The notes: generated from the sequence alone by a model not told the origin. DNA of 64,000 bases from Candidatus Binataceae bacterium (GCA_035650475.1 DASRHP010000009.1:610545-674544), one strand, 5' to 3'. Counted from the stretch's first letter, positions 34,869-44,530 are shown. Numbers and translations are program-made.

Positions 34869-36290
34869 TCACGGACGCGGCGGAACGCCTGAGGCGCCCG
34901 GGGATTTCGTCGCTTGTGCCGCAGGAGTGAGCTTTTTGCCGTTGACAGTCCACGCCCCGTCCTTGTAGCTGGCATGGCAGGCGTAACTAGCGCCGTCGCG
35001 CACCAGGATCCCGCCCGCCAGCAGGCCCTTGACCTGATCGTTAGTGGCGAGCTGCGCGAGCAAGGCCGGGAGAATCGTAGCCTCGGCGGTGACGCTCGCG
35101 TATTTTTCCCAGACGCTCGCGGCCAGCGCCTTGCCGTCGGCCGCCCGGGCCTTCATTAGCGGGTCGTCGGCAAGCTGCGGCGCGATCGCGGCATGGGCAT
35201 CGCCCATCGCCTTGCCGCCGGCACCGGCGAGGTCGAGATGGAGCGAAATCGTCGGCCCACGCTGGACCATCGCGATCAGCAGGCCCGCGCCCTTCTCGCG
35301 CATCATCTGAGTCTGTGCCGCCTTGTCGAGCCCCGAGCGCGAAATCGACAGGGCGTCTGTGCGCAAGCGCTCGAATGGCGCGGCCGCAAGATTGCCGGCG
35401 TTGGCCTCCAGCGCGAGCGGGCCGAGCCTCAGTTGCCCGCCACGGAGCTCGTCGGCCGCCAGCTTCAGGCGCGCCTCGATAAGCCCGTTGGTGAGCGAAG
35501 TACGCGTGGAGATGGACAGCTTTCTGAGCAGTCCGCTCCTGGCCGGATGAGCGCCGAGCGGCACGAGGCTGTAGCCGAGGCGTTGGAGCACGAGCGTGCC
35601 GCCGCCGAGCCATAAGCCCGAGGTGTCGCGGCGGGACTCGCCATCGAGTGCGAGGTTTGCCGCTTCGACCTCGCCAAAAGTGCCGGTCGCGGTAATCCCG
35701 GGTGCTCTGCCGCGCATCAGATGCCTGTCAGCGGACAGCCGCCATCGCCAGTCGAGGCCGCCGAATTCGACGGTCAGCCCCGGACTGACGCGCTGCGACG
35801 GCTCGCGCGAGACATGCAGGTCCAAAGCGCCGTTGATGGCGACCACGGTCTGGATGAGCAAGGGCGCGTCGCCTGCGGTTCGATTCAGAAAGTCACGCAA
35901 GACCGGCGGCGGGTCGGTATCGACGACGGCCGCCACTGGAAAGGCGACGCGCCATCCGTCGTAAAAGCCGAGCGGTCCGTGGTGGATATGCTGGGTTAGC
36001 GTGAACCGCTGACCGCGAGCGGTACCGCTCAGCTCGCACTCGGAGGAGAACCAGCCGCGCTGGTAAGAGTCGATCTTGACCGCAAAGCCGCTGTCGGCGA
36101 CCTGCGCGATCGCGTCGCGGTAGATCGCTTCCGCGCGCCCACCGAACCCTCCGGGCAGCGCGACGATTACGCAGAGGATAGCTGCCAGAACGAGAAGAGC
36201 CGTTCGGGCCTGGCCGCGGCGCCGCCGGGTGCAATCCGTGCCTCCTTCGCAGAGCCGCCGCCGGAGCGGATGGAGGACGGGCGCCGGCAT
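34869..36290 (-). CDS. DUF945 (YdgA-like) exported protein
   Basis: 473 aa. After an Arg-rich N terminus there is one hydrophobic helix (TALLVLAAILCVIVALPGGFGG), then an extracytoplasmic part. The block KIDSYQRGWFSSECEL is the DUF945 hallmark, and the rest is a repeated beta-rich pattern as in E. coli YdgA/YihF. Function is unknown. The start may be downstream of the listed ATG, since the first 27 residues are not family-like. It ends in a region shared with no other gene and is divergent from the SnoaL-like gene. Confidence 0.7.
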   Translation of the reverse strand: MPAPVLHPLRRRLCEGGTDCTRRRRGQARTALLVLAAILCVIVALPGGFGGRAEAIYRDAIAQVADSGFAVKIDSYQRGWFSSECELSGTARGQRFTLTQHIHHGPLGFYDGWRVAFPVAAVVDTDPPPVLRDFLNRTAGDAPLLIQTVVAINGALDLHVSREPSQRVSPGLTVEFGGLDWRWRLSADRHLMRGRAPGITATGTFGEVEAANLALDGESRRDTSGLWLGGGTLVLQRLGYSLVPLGAHPARSGLLRKLSISTRTSLTNGLIEARLKLAADELRGGQLRLGPLALEANAGNLAAAPFERLRTDALSISRSGLDKAAQTQMMREKGAGLLIAMVQRGPTISLHLDLAGAGGKAMGDAHAAIAPQLADDPLMKARAADGKALAASVWEKYASVTAEATILPALLAQLATNDQVKGLLAGGILVRDGASYACHASYKDGAWTVNGKKLTPAAQATKSPGASGVPPRP

Positions 36291-36510
36291 GAGAATAAGC
36301 AGTATCAGCCGCGCGATCGCGGGACAAGTCGTTGGGGGGGCCGATTGACAGCGTGGCTCGCGATAGGCCCTGACCGCGTGCCGCGGACGGATCCCGCGTT
36401 ACCCTCAGGTCGTTCAAATGCGCTATTGGGTTCTCTGAGCATGCCCAAAGGTCGCCGCACCTCCCTGCGTCGGGAGGGCGGCGGCGGATGACCGCGCCTG
36501 CGAGGTCGCT

Positions 36511-36975
36511 ATGAAAATCGAAGAACTCGAACGGAGGCTTCGCGTCCTCGAGGACATCGAGGAGATCAAGCGCTTGAAGGCGCGCTACGCCGCTGCCTGC
36601 GACAACAATTACGATCCCGACACGATCGCCTCGCTCTTCGTGCCCGATGGCGTATGGGACGGCGGCGAGCTGGGCCGTGCCCAAGGGCGCGAGGCGATCC
36701 GCGCCTTTTTCGCCAAGGCGCCCAAGGCCTTCCCGTTCGCGATCCATAACGTGATGAACCCGATTATCGAGGTCAGCGGCGACCACGCGCGCGGGCAATG
36801 GTATCTGCTCCAACCGCTGACTATGGCCAAAGGCAATCAGGCGGCGTGGCTCGCCGGACGCTACGAGGACGAGTACGTGCGCACGGCCGAGGGATGGCGA
36901 TTTCTGCGACTGCGTTTCACGCCGACTTTCCTGACGCCTTACGCCGAAGGCTGGGCGAAGCAGCGATTCGTGTAG
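36511..36975 (+). CDS. nuclear transport factor 2 / SnoaL-like protein
   Basis: 154 aa alpha+beta cone fold. The opening coiled segment (IEELERRLRVLEDIEEIKRLKARYAAACD) followed by a beta-rich part with GREAIRAFFAKAPK and FAIHNVMNPIIEVSGDHARGQWYLLQ is typical of SnoaL-like polyketide-cyclase or dehydratase-type domains. Catalytic Asp/His cannot be assigned with confidence. It is the first of four plus-strand genes with small-molecule enzymes (dienelactone hydrolase, amidase, SDR). A purine-rich GAGG precedes the ATG. Confidence 0.8.
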   Translation: MKIEELERRLRVLEDIEEIKRLKARYAAACDNNYDPDTIASLFVPDGVWDGGELGRAQGREAIRAFFAKAPKAFPFAIHNVMNPIIEVSGDHARGQWYLLQPLTMAKGNQAAWLAGRYEDEYVRTAEGWRFLRLRFTPTFLTPYAEGWAKQRFV

Positions 36976-37026
36976 CGCCGCGCGCAACGCGCACGCGCAT
37001 GCCAATTCAGAAGGAGGAGAGTAATC

Positions 37027-37797
37027 ATGGCATTGGCAGGCGAGGTGACCAATCCCGAGCGGCTTGAGACCCGCGACCTGACGTTCCAGAGCGACGGCGT
37101 CGCGATTGGCGGCTACCTGGCGCGCCCGCGCCAGCCCGGCACGTATCCCGGGGTGATCGTGATTCACGAGGCGTGGGGCGTGATCGAACACATTCGCGAC
37201 GTCACGCGCCGCTTCGCCAACGCCGGCTACATCGCGCTCGCGCCCGAGCTGTACACGCGCGTCGGCGCGCCCAAGACCACCGACGGGATGGACGTCGTGC
37301 GCAGCCGGATGCTCGCGATGAGCGATGCGCAGCTCGTGCGCGATCTCGACAAGGCGGCCGACGTGCTTGCCGCCGAGCCCGGGATGAGCGGCAAGATCGG
37401 ATGCGTCGGTTTTTGCATGGGCGGCCGCACCACCCTGCTGTACGCGTGCAGCAGCAACCGGCTGAGCGCGGCGATCGATTGCTGGGGCGGCGCGATCACC
37501 GCCGACATGTCGCCGCCGAGCAGCAACCGGCCGACGCCGGTGATCGACCTGGTGCCGCAGCTCTGCTGCCCGCTCTACGTGGTCTGCGGCGAGGAGGACA
37601 CCAACCCGTCGCCCGCTCACGCCGAGCAGCTGCGCCAGCGCCTGCAACAGTCTGGCAAGATCTTCGTCTTCGACATGTTCAGGGACGCGGGCCACGCGTT
37701 CTTTGCCGACTACCGCCCGAGCTACCGGGAAAAGGCCGCTTTTGAGCTGTGGCCGAAAATGGTCAGATTCTTTGACCGCTATCTCAAGGGCAAGTGA
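37027..37797 (+). CDS. dienelactone hydrolase family protein, second copy
   Basis: 256 aa alpha/beta hydrolase with the family nucleophile Cys in GCVGFCMGGRTTLLY, acidic residues in CGEEDTNPSPAHAEQ and His in RDAGHAFFADYRPSY. It is paralogous to 22670-23392. A strong AAGGAGGAG lies before the ATG. The stop overlaps the amidase start (TGATG), so translation of the two is coupled. Confidence 0.9.
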   Translation: MALAGEVTNPERLETRDLTFQSDGVAIGGYLARPRQPGTYPGVIVIHEAWGVIEHIRDVTRRFANAGYIALAPELYTRVGAPKTTDGMDVVRSRMLAMSDAQLVRDLDKAADVLAAEPGMSGKIGCVGFCMGGRTTLLYACSSNRLSAAIDCWGGAITADMSPPSSNRPTPVIDLVPQLCCPLYVVCGEEDTNPSPAHAEQLRQRLQQSGKIFVFDMFRDAGHAFFADYRPSYREKAAFELWPKMVRFFDRYLKGK

Positions 37798-39158
37798 TGG
37801 CGCAGCCGTACGCGCTCAGCTTGGCCGAGGCCGCGCGGCTCCTGCGCGAGCGTAAGCTCACGGCGCTCGAGATGGTCGAGTCCTCGTTGGCCCGGATCGA
37901 CCGCCTCGACGGCGCGGTCAAGGCGTGGGTCGCGCTCGATCGCGCCAGCGTCCGGCGCGCCGCCGCCGAGCTCGACGCCGAAGCGAGCGCCGGCCGCATC
38001 CGCGGCCCCCTGCATGGCGTACCGGTCGGTGTGAAGGACATCTTCTACACCGCCGGGCTTGCCACCGAGGGCGGCTCGCGCTCGCTCAAGGGCTTCGTGC
38101 CGGACTACGACGCCGAGGCGGTCGCGCGGCTGCGGCGCGCCGGCGCAATCATCCTGGGCAAGACGGCGACCACCGAGTTCGCGCTGCTCGATCCCGCCGA
38201 GACGCGCAACCCGTGGAACCTCGAACATACGCCCGGCGGCTCCAGCAGCGGTTCGGGCGCGGCGGTCGCGGCGCGGATGTGCCAGGCGGCGATCGGCTCG
38301 CAGACCGTTGGTTCGACGATCCGGCCGGCCGCGTATTGCGGAATCGTGGGGATGAAGCCGAGCTTCGGTCTGATCAGCCGGCACGGGATGATGGCGCTGG
38401 CGCCGAGCCTCGACCACGTCGGCATCCTGGCGCGCTCGGTGGCCGACGCGGCCGCGATGCTCCAGGCGATGGCGGGTGCGGACCCGCGCGATCCGGCCAG
38501 TGCGCCGGTCGCCGCCGCCGACTATCTATTCGCCATCGCGGAGCCGGCGCGTGCGCCGCGGATTGCAGTTATGCCCAGGGCGTTCGACGACCGCGCGACG
38601 CCTCAGACGCGTGTGGCGGTCGAGGCGGCGGTTGCGCGGCTCAAGCGTGCCGGTGCGCACTTCGAGCCGATCGATCCACCCGAGAGTTTCGCCGCCGCCG
38701 CCGACAGCATCCTGGTCGAGCTGACCGCTGAGGCCGCCGCGGTCCATCGCGAGCGCTTCGCCGAGAAAGGTGATTTGTACGGGCCGAAGATCCGCGAGTT
38801 TGTCGAGCGCGGGCTCGCGATGGCGGCGTGGAAGTATATCGCCGCGCTCGAGGTGCAGCGCCGCTTTCGCCGCGACATCGACCGGATCGTCGGGCGTTTC
38901 GACGCGATCCTGACGCCGGCAACGCCCGCGCCGGCGCCGGCGGGGCTCGTTTCCACCGGCGACCCGTCGTTCAACGCGCCGTGGAGCCTCAGCGGCCATC
39001 CGGTGATCGCGCTTCCGTGCGGACTTGCGCCGTCCGGGCTGCCTGTGGCGATTCAGCTCACGGGCCGCACGTTTGGAGAGGCAGCGTTGCTTGGCGTCGC
39101 GCGATGGTGCGAAGAGGCGCTCGGATTCGACGCGCTGCCGCCCGCGGCGCCGCTCTGA
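37797..39158 (+). CDS. amidase signature-family enzyme
   Basis: 453 aa Ser-cisSer-Lys hydrolase. The Lys is in GVPVGVKDIFYTAG, the cis-Ser in GGSSSGSGAAVAARM, and the nucleophile Ser in QTVGSTIRPAAYCG, the variant with an extra residue before IRP. It hydrolyses amides to acid plus ammonia; the substrate is unknown. The ATG at 37797 overlaps the preceding stop; an in-frame GTG lies one codon upstream. It is coupled to the dienelactone hydrolase and followed by an SDR gene. Confidence 0.9.
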   Translation: MAQPYALSLAEAARLLRERKLTALEMVESSLARIDRLDGAVKAWVALDRASVRRAAAELDAEASAGRIRGPLHGVPVGVKDIFYTAGLATEGGSRSLKGFVPDYDAEAVARLRRAGAIILGKTATTEFALLDPAETRNPWNLEHTPGGSSSGSGAAVAARMCQAAIGSQTVGSTIRPAAYCGIVGMKPSFGLISRHGMMALAPSLDHVGILARSVADAAAMLQAMAGADPRDPASAPVAAADYLFAIAEPARAPRIAVMPRAFDDRATPQTRVAVEAAVARLKRAGAHFEPIDPPESFAAAADSILVELTAEAAAVHRERFAEKGDLYGPKIREFVERGLAMAAWKYIAALEVQRRFRRDIDRIVGRFDAILTPATPAPAPAGLVSTGDPSFNAPWSLSGHPVIALPCGLAPSGLPVAIQLTGRTFGEAALLGVARWCEEALGFDALPPAAPL

Positions 39159-39241
39159 CGTTTGCACGCCGCCGTGTCGTTTGCCCTGAAATCGGCGCCG
39201 CGAACGGCGCGGCGCGCATGCACATAGGAGGAGGGGATGCC

Positions 39242-39982
39242 ATGCGGCTTGCCGGAAAGTCCGCGCTCATCACAGGCTCGAGTTCGGGAATCGGCCGCGC
39301 CACGGCGCTGCACTTTGCGCGCGAGGGCGCCGATATCGTGGTCAACGGGCGCAACGAGCAGCGCATCGCGGCGGTCGTCGCCGAGGTCGAAAAGCTCGGC
39401 CGGCGCGCGCTCGGGGTTCGCGCCGACGTCGGCTCGTTCGCCGAGACCGGTGCGATGGTGCGGCGGGCGATCGACGCCTTCGGCCACCTCGACATCGTGG
39501 TGAGCAACGCCGGCGTTTTTCACCACACGGCCTTCACCCGGATGACTGAGGCCGAGTGGGACGAGGTGCTGACGGTCGATCTGAAGGGCGCCTTCAACTG
39601 CGCGCGCGCGGCGATCGACCATATGGTGGCGCGGCGATGGGGCCGGATAATCTGCGTCACCGCGATCTCCGGCCTGCACGGGCTCCCCAACATGGCGCAT
39701 ATCTGCGCGGCCAAGACCGGCGTGCACGGCTTCGTGCGCGCGCTGGCGGCCGAATTTGCCTCGGCCGGCATCACGGTCAACGCGGTGGCGCCGGGCCTGG
39801 TCGAGACGCCAATTCTCGCCAACTTCAGCGAGGAGGACCTCGCACGCTTTCGGCGCGGGGTGCCGCTCGGACGCATCGGCAAGCCCGAAGAGATCGCGGA
39901 AGCGTGCGTCTACTTCGCCTCGGAGGAGGCGGCCTACACGACCGGCAACGTGCTCAATCTAAGCGGCGGCACGCTCACCTGA
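39242..39982 (+). CDS. SDR-fold protein lacking the catalytic Ser and Tyr
   Basis: 246 aa classical-length SDR. The Rossmann motif TGSSSGIG and SNAGVFHH are intact. In the active site, where SDRs have Ser, the sequence is VTAISG with Ala141 in the Ser position. Where YxxxK is expected it reads HICAAK, with Ile154 (codon ATC at 39701-39703) in place of Tyr. Only Lys158 remains. The enzyme should bind NAD(P) but is not expected to carry normal hydride chemistry, so it may be a binding or regulatory protein. The start has AGGAGGAGGGG upstream. The reading frame is otherwise undamaged and keeps a C-terminal LNLSGG. Confidence 0.85.
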   Translation: MRLAGKSALITGSSSGIGRATALHFAREGADIVVNGRNEQRIAAVVAEVEKLGRRALGVRADVGSFAETGAMVRRAIDAFGHLDIVVSNAGVFHHTAFTRMTEAEWDEVLTVDLKGAFNCARAAIDHMVARRWGRIICVTAISGLHGLPNMAHICAAKTGVHGFVRALAAEFASAGITVNAVAPGLVETPILANFSEEDLARFRRGVPLGRIGKPEEIAEACVYFASEEAAYTTGNVLNLSGGTLT

Positions 39983-40105
39983 GCGCCGGCGTTGCGCAAA
40001 GTTCAATTGTCCGCGGTCGAGTGCCGCTGTAGCGTGTCAGACATGGCGTTGCGCGCGCCGTCCATTGCCGCGCGCCGCGCACGACTGACCCGCAGGAGCG
40101 ACTCC

Positions 40106-40405
40106 ATGCCGACCGATCGTTACACCAGGTTCGTGCTTACGCTTATCGCCGCGGCGCTGATCGTGATCGCGGCGCGCCCGTTGGTCACGGCCCCGAGCGT
40201 CCAGGCCGCCAATGCGGAGCCGGCGTGCGGCGCCGACGCGCAGCATCCGTGTTTCATCGTCGGCCTCGGACCCGAGGGCACGGTGCCGATCGCGAACAGC
40301 CACAGCTACCCGCTCAAGGTGCTGATCGCCAACAGTGTGCACAATTCTATTCCGGTGGTCGTCTCGAACCCGCCCTTGCCGCTCGCCCCGCGCCGCACTC
40401 CGTGA
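40106..40405 (+). CDS. small exported or membrane-anchored protein of unknown function
   Basis: 99 aa. A hydrophobic N-terminal helix (FVLTLIAAALIVIAARPLV) with a possible signal-peptidase site near SVQA-A, then a short mature part with two cysteines (EPACGADAQHPCF) that could form a disulfide or ligate a metal. ATG at 40106 has AGGAG eight bases upstream; the frame continues upstream, but the stretch is Arg/Ala-rich and unlikely. No family recognised. Confidence 0.55.
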   Translation: MPTDRYTRFVLTLIAAALIVIAARPLVTAPSVQAANAEPACGADAQHPCFIVGLGPEGTVPIANSHSYPLKVLIANSVHNSIPVVVSNPPLPLAPRRTP

Positions 40406-40470
40406 GGACGAACCTAACCGAGCTCTGACCGTCTCCCCGGCGGGAGGGAATCGGGGGTTGGCCCCGGTAT

Positions 40471-41793
40471 CTACAGGCAGCGGTCGAGGATCACGAAGGC
40501 CTCGGCCAGTTCCTCGTTGGTGAGCACCGCCGCCGGCAGGAACAATCGTACGCAGGCGGGCTCGTGGCCGCCGTAATAGAGCACCAGCCCGGCGTTGAAA
40601 CATCGCTGGATCAACGCGCGCGTCGAGGCGAGCGAGCCGTCGCCGACGCGGAACGAGATCATCGCGCCGACGCCGTCGATAGCCGAGATCGTTCCCGGAC
40701 GCCGCTTGCCGAGCGCGTGCAGATGCTCGCGAGTCAGCCGCTCAAGCTCGCGCTCGCGGCCTTCGGGGCCGAACATCCCGCCCTCGACCAGCCGCTCGAT
40801 CATCCGCCGCGCAACCGCCATCGCGACCGTCGCGCCGGAAAACGTTCCCGAGATCAGCCCCGGATCGGGCGCGAATTCGCGCCGCAGCAGCACGGCGCTG
40901 CCCTGGAACACCTTGCCGACCGTGATCACATCGACGTAGTCGGCGAGTCCGAGCCCGGCGGTGGCGAACAGCTCGCCCGTGCGGGCGAAGGTCTGGATCT
41001 CATCGGCCCAGACGGGGATGCCGGCGCGGCGACACTCCTCGAACAGCGCCACGAAGAATTCGCGCGGGGCAGTGACGAAACCGGCCTCGCCCTGGACGAG
41101 CTCGACGACGAAGGTTGCGATCCGGTCGCCGTGGCGCCGGACGATGGTGCGCAGCGCGGCGCACGACTTCTCGATACTGTCGGGATCGTTGCGGTCGTAA
41201 AACGGCACGTAGTGGACGGGGAAGGTCGCGGGCTGGCTGAAGCGGTAATCCGGGCGGTCGGTGATCTCGGCCATCGCGCTGGTCCGCCCGTGGAAGCATC
41301 CGCCGAAGGCGATCACGCCGGGCCGCCCGCCGCGCTTCTGGCGCAGGAGCTTGAGCGCATTCTCGTTGGCGTCCGCGCCCGAGAGCGCAAGCCAGCAGTT
41401 CTCCATCCCGGCCGGGGCGTGCCGCAGCAGTGTCTCCATCAGCGCGCCGTACTCACGGTTGAAGATCAGGTTGCCCTGCATCACGAGGTCGGAGGCGGCG
41501 GCGCGAATCGCGGTCGCAATCAGATCGCGGTCGCCATGGCCGAACAAATGCACCCCGATGCCGAGCGCGAAATCGAGCACCCAGCGCCCGTCGGCAAGCA
41601 TCGCGCGCGCGCCGCGCCCGACGCCGGAGCCGAGGTAAGGGTAGAAGGCCGGCCGCCCGCGCATCCGCGCCAACCGCTCCAGCTCGGCGCGCATCGCGTC
41701 GGGGCTGAGCGGCGCCCGCGCCTCCCGCGCGCGCTCGTCGATTGCTTCGAGCATCAGGCGCAAAGCCGCTTCGAACTTCTCTTGCGACGCCAT
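40471..41793 (-). CDS. class III PLP-dependent aminotransferase
   Basis: 440 aa fold-type I aminotransferase. WADEIQTFARTGELFA carries the Asp that contacts the pyridine nitrogen, and the PLP Lys is in DVITVGKVFQGSAVL. YVPFYDRN and LALSGADANENALKL (phosphate-binding region) fit the class III family, which includes ornithine, GABA and 4-aminobutyrate-like enzymes. Substrate unclear. It is followed downstream by the aminoacyl-free intergenic stretch to the small exported gene and is not part of the spoVR operon despite its position 31 bases beyond the spoVR stop on the same strand; read-through remains possible. Confidence 0.9.
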   Translation of the reverse strand: MASQEKFEAALRLMLEAIDERAREARAPLSPDAMRAELERLARMRGRPAFYPYLGSGVGRGARAMLADGRWVLDFALGIGVHLFGHGDRDLIATAIRAAASDLVMQGNLIFNREYGALMETLLRHAPAGMENCWLALSGADANENALKLLRQKRGGRPGVIAFGGCFHGRTSAMAEITDRPDYRFSQPATFPVHYVPFYDRNDPDSIEKSCAALRTIVRRHGDRIATFVVELVQGEAGFVTAPREFFVALFEECRRAGIPVWADEIQTFARTGELFATAGLGLADYVDVITVGKVFQGSAVLLRREFAPDPGLISGTFSGATVAMAVARRMIERLVEGGMFGPEGRERELERLTREHLHALGKRRPGTISAIDGVGAMISFRVGDGSLASTRALIQRCFNAGLVLYYGGHEPACVRLFLPAAVLTNEELAEAFVILDRCL

Positions 41794-41824
41794 CGCGACC
41801 GGAGCGGAAAGGCGGCGGGGCGCG

Positions 41825-43255
41825 CTATTTCAGCGCGCGCATCGAGAAGCCGCGCTCGTTGTAGCAGAGCAGTGTGCGCTTGCCCTGGAGGCTGGTTTCG
41901 AGCACGCACTCGCGCCCCCAAAGCCGCCCGACGTAGGCGAGCGTCTTCTCGGCGTATTCGAGCTGGAGGTCGCGGCCGTCGTGGTAGTGCTTGAGGTAGA
42001 GCGTGCGATTCTGGCCGAAGTCGGCATCCTCGACCTTGATCACCGGAATCGAGCCGGTGCCGACGTTGCGGATGAGCGTTTCCTTGACCTCGCGCCAGCC
42101 TTCCTCGTCCGAGACCTTGTCCACTACGAGGTCATCGCCGCGCGCCTCGTACTTGAAGAGGTCCATCTCGCGCATCAGGTCTTCGGTCAGGTAGCGGCGC
42201 AGAAAGGAGCTGTCGCGCTCGGTCTCGCGCACTTCGAAGAGCTTGGCATCGCCCCTCTTGGTCGGTGCGCCGTCGCGCTTGATCTCCTCCGGCGTCGGAT
42301 TGGTGTGGCGGCGATAGATGTCCTCCCAGACTTTGAACCCGAGATGGTAGGGGTTGATCTGGCCCGGGATCGGACGGACGACCTGATTGTGGCGGACAAT
42401 AAATTCGAGGTGCAGGCTCTGGTCGAGACCGAGCGACTCCAGGATGCGCTTGTGCCAGTAGCTCGCCCATCCCTCGTTCATGATCTTGGTCTCGATCATG
42501 GGCAGAAAGTACTTCGCCTCCTGGTCGACGATCGTCAGCAGGTCTTTCTCCCAGTCGCGCAGGAACGGATTGTGGTCGCGGATGAAGAGCAGGAGGTCCT
42601 CGTCGGGCTCGAGCGGCTCCTTGCGGATGTCCGGCTCGCGGACTTCTTCGCGCGCGTGGATGCGTTGGAAGGGGTCGGACTTGGGCTGCGCCGCCTCGAC
42701 CGCGCGCTCGATCTGCTCGGCGCGGCTGAGCTTGCGGATGGCAAGATTGCGCCGGCACTGGTGGCTCAGCGCGTGGGCGGCGTCGAGCACGCGCTCGACC
42801 GCGTCGATGCCGATCGAAGGGTCCTCGACGTAGCGCCGCACGCGCAGCGCGTGCGCCTTGAACAGCTCGATGGTAAGCGCGGCGCGGGTGGTGCGGTAAG
42901 TGAAGTTGTTCTTGAAGAAGTCGTTATGCCCGTAGACATGCGCGATCGTCAGGATCTGGAGCAACAGGGTGTTGTCGCGCATCAGATAGGCGATCGCGGG
43001 GTCCGAGTTGATCACCATCTCGTAGGGCAGCCCGCTCACCCCGTGGTCGTACAGCGTCTTGAGCTTCTCGTAGGACTTGCCGTACGACCAGTGCGGATAA
43101 TGCGACGGCATCCCCGAGTACGCCATGTACCCAAGCATCCCGAAGTGGTCGCAGATCTCGAACTCCTGGGTGTAGCAGTCGAGTCCGAACTCGGCGACCT
43201 TCTCGCGGATGCGCGCGTCCCACTCGACGAGGTCTCTCAGTTCGTAGTTCGCCAT
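41825..43255 (-). CDS. spoVR: SpoVR-family protein
   Basis: 476 aa. Opening LRDLVEWDARIREKVAEFGLDCYTQEFEICDHFGMLGYMAYSG and the long conserved centre with LLFIRDHNPFLRDWEKDLLTIVDQEAKYF are the SpoVR/YcgB family. In E. coli and others it travels with yeaG and yeaH. In Bacillus it is needed for spore cortex, but in Gram-negatives it belongs to a stress/nutrient-limitation response. It is the last gene of the prkA-yeaH-spoVR run on the minus strand, 30 bases after the yeaH-like gene. Confidence 0.93.
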   Translation of the reverse strand: MANYELRDLVEWDARIREKVAEFGLDCYTQEFEICDHFGMLGYMAYSGMPSHYPHWSYGKSYEKLKTLYDHGVSGLPYEMVINSDPAIAYLMRDNTLLLQILTIAHVYGHNDFFKNNFTYRTTRAALTIELFKAHALRVRRYVEDPSIGIDAVERVLDAAHALSHQCRRNLAIRKLSRAEQIERAVEAAQPKSDPFQRIHAREEVREPDIRKEPLEPDEDLLLFIRDHNPFLRDWEKDLLTIVDQEAKYFLPMIETKIMNEGWASYWHKRILESLGLDQSLHLEFIVRHNQVVRPIPGQINPYHLGFKVWEDIYRRHTNPTPEEIKRDGAPTKRGDAKLFEVRETERDSSFLRRYLTEDLMREMDLFKYEARGDDLVVDKVSDEEGWREVKETLIRNVGTGSIPVIKVEDADFGQNRTLYLKHYHDGRDLQLEYAEKTLAYVGRLWGRECVLETSLQGKRTLLCYNERGFSMRALK

Positions 43256-43285
43256 CGCAGTCCGTAAGATCGCCGCGCGACGCCC

Positions 43286-44530
43286 TTAGCCGCCCGCCTG
43301 TTCCTTGACCCGGTCCTTGGCGAGGAACGCCTTGAACGACGGCCAGATGTCTTCCTTGCGCTCGATCAGCACCGAATGGAAGTTGGGCGCCTCCAGCCGG
43401 CGGAACACGTTGAGCATCGAGGATTCGTAGTAGCGCGAGCCCAGCGGCTTGATCTCGCCGTAGCCGAACAGGTTGCAGACGTCCGAGAGGTCCTTGGCCG
43501 CCTTGAGCGCCGCCGGGTTGTCGGAGTCGAAGTTGTCGCCGTCCGAGCAGTGGAAGGCGTAGATGTTCCACAGCGAGGGATGGTAGCGCTCGTTGATGAT
43601 CTCGAGCGCCTTGAGATAGCCCGACGAGATGAACGTGCCGCCGGCCTCGCCCTTGTGGAAAAACTCCTCCTCGGTGACCTCGCGCGCCTCGGTGTGATGG
43701 GCGATGAAGACGATCTCGACGTTGCGGTAGCGGGTCGCGATGAACTGGTAGAGCATGAAGAAGAAGCTGCGCGCGAGATACTTCTTCATCGTGTCCATCG
43801 AGCCCGACGTGTCCATGATGCAGATCACGACCGCGTTGGATTCTTCGCGGGTGTCGGTCTCGACGTGGCGGTAGCGCAGGTCGTCCTGATGGAAGGGGAA
43901 GCGGCGCTCCTCGGCGGGCTCCGCGCGGTCTTCCGGCTCCTCCTCGAGTTCGGCGGCGAGCTGCTGCCGCGCCTGGGCGTGGCGCGAGGCGAGCATCCGC
44001 ATCACGCGCTGGCGCGCGGTGCGCCGCTTGTCAAGGCGCACGCGGATGCCGACGTGGCGGTAGCCCTTGCGCTTGAAGGCACGGTCGGAGGGGATCTGGC
44101 GCAGCGCGCGCCGCTCGAGGTTGGGCAGTTCGAGATCCTCGAACATGATCTCGATCAGCTCTTCGAGTGTGACGTCGGTTTCGTAGTAGTCGATACCGGG
44201 GCGGTCGCCGGCCTGGCCATCGCCCTTGCCCTGGCCCTCCTTGCCGACCTTGCCCACAACCTGGCCGGGGCGCGAGTCGCCCTGGCCCTGGGCGACTCCG
44301 GGCGCGTTTTCGCCGTACACGAAGCGGTATTCCTTGATCCCGCGCAGGGGGACCTTGATCACGCGGTCGCGGTCTTTGCCGATGATCGATTCCTCGGCGA
44401 TGATGTCGGCGATGTTTTCGCGGATCGACTCGCGCACCTTCTGGCGATGGCGCATGCGGTCGCCGGCCGAGCGATCAGAACGCTCGGCGTCGGAGGGGCG
44501 ATATTCGCGAAAGATGCTATCGAGCGGCAT
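43286..44530 (-). CDS. yeaH: DUF444 (YeaH) VWA-domain protein
   Basis: 414 aa. The MIDAS motif of the VWA domain is present: CIMDTSGSMDTMKK (DxSxS), followed by VFIAHHTEAREVTEEEFF. N-terminal RQKVRESIRENIADIIAEESI is typical of YeaH. Residues about 60-105 include a Gly/Gln-rich linker (GVAQGQGDSRPGQV). I chose ATG 44530 (MPLDSIF) because 12 extra upstream codons do not resemble the family. It lies between prkA and spoVR, as in enterobacteria. Confidence 0.93.
   Translation of the reverse strand: MPLDSIFREYRPSDAERSDRSAGDRMRHRQKVRESIRENIADIIAEESIIGKDRDRVIKVPLRGIKEYRFVYGENAPGVAQGQGDSRPGQVVGKVGKEGQGKGDGQAGDRPGIDYYETDVTLEELIEIMFEDLELPNLERRALRQIPSDRAFKRKGYRHVGIRVRLDKRRTARQRVMRMLASRHAQARQQLAAELEEEPEDRAEPAEERRFPFHQDDLRYRHVETDTREESNAVVICIMDTSGSMDTMKKYLARSFFFMLYQFIATRYRNVEIVFIAHHTEAREVTEEEFFHKGEAGGTFISSGYLKALEIINERYHPSLWNIYAFHCSDGDNFDSDNPAALKAAKDLSDVCNLFGYGEIKPLGSRYYESSMLNVFRRLEAPNFHSVLIERKEDIWPSFKAFLAKDRVKEQAGG

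Noticed and set aside
35893..37695. 600-codon minus-strand frame across the SnoaL-like and dienelactone hydrolase genes
   Set aside because: Shadow of two genes with clear family motifs on the plus strand; the frame shows no family of its own.
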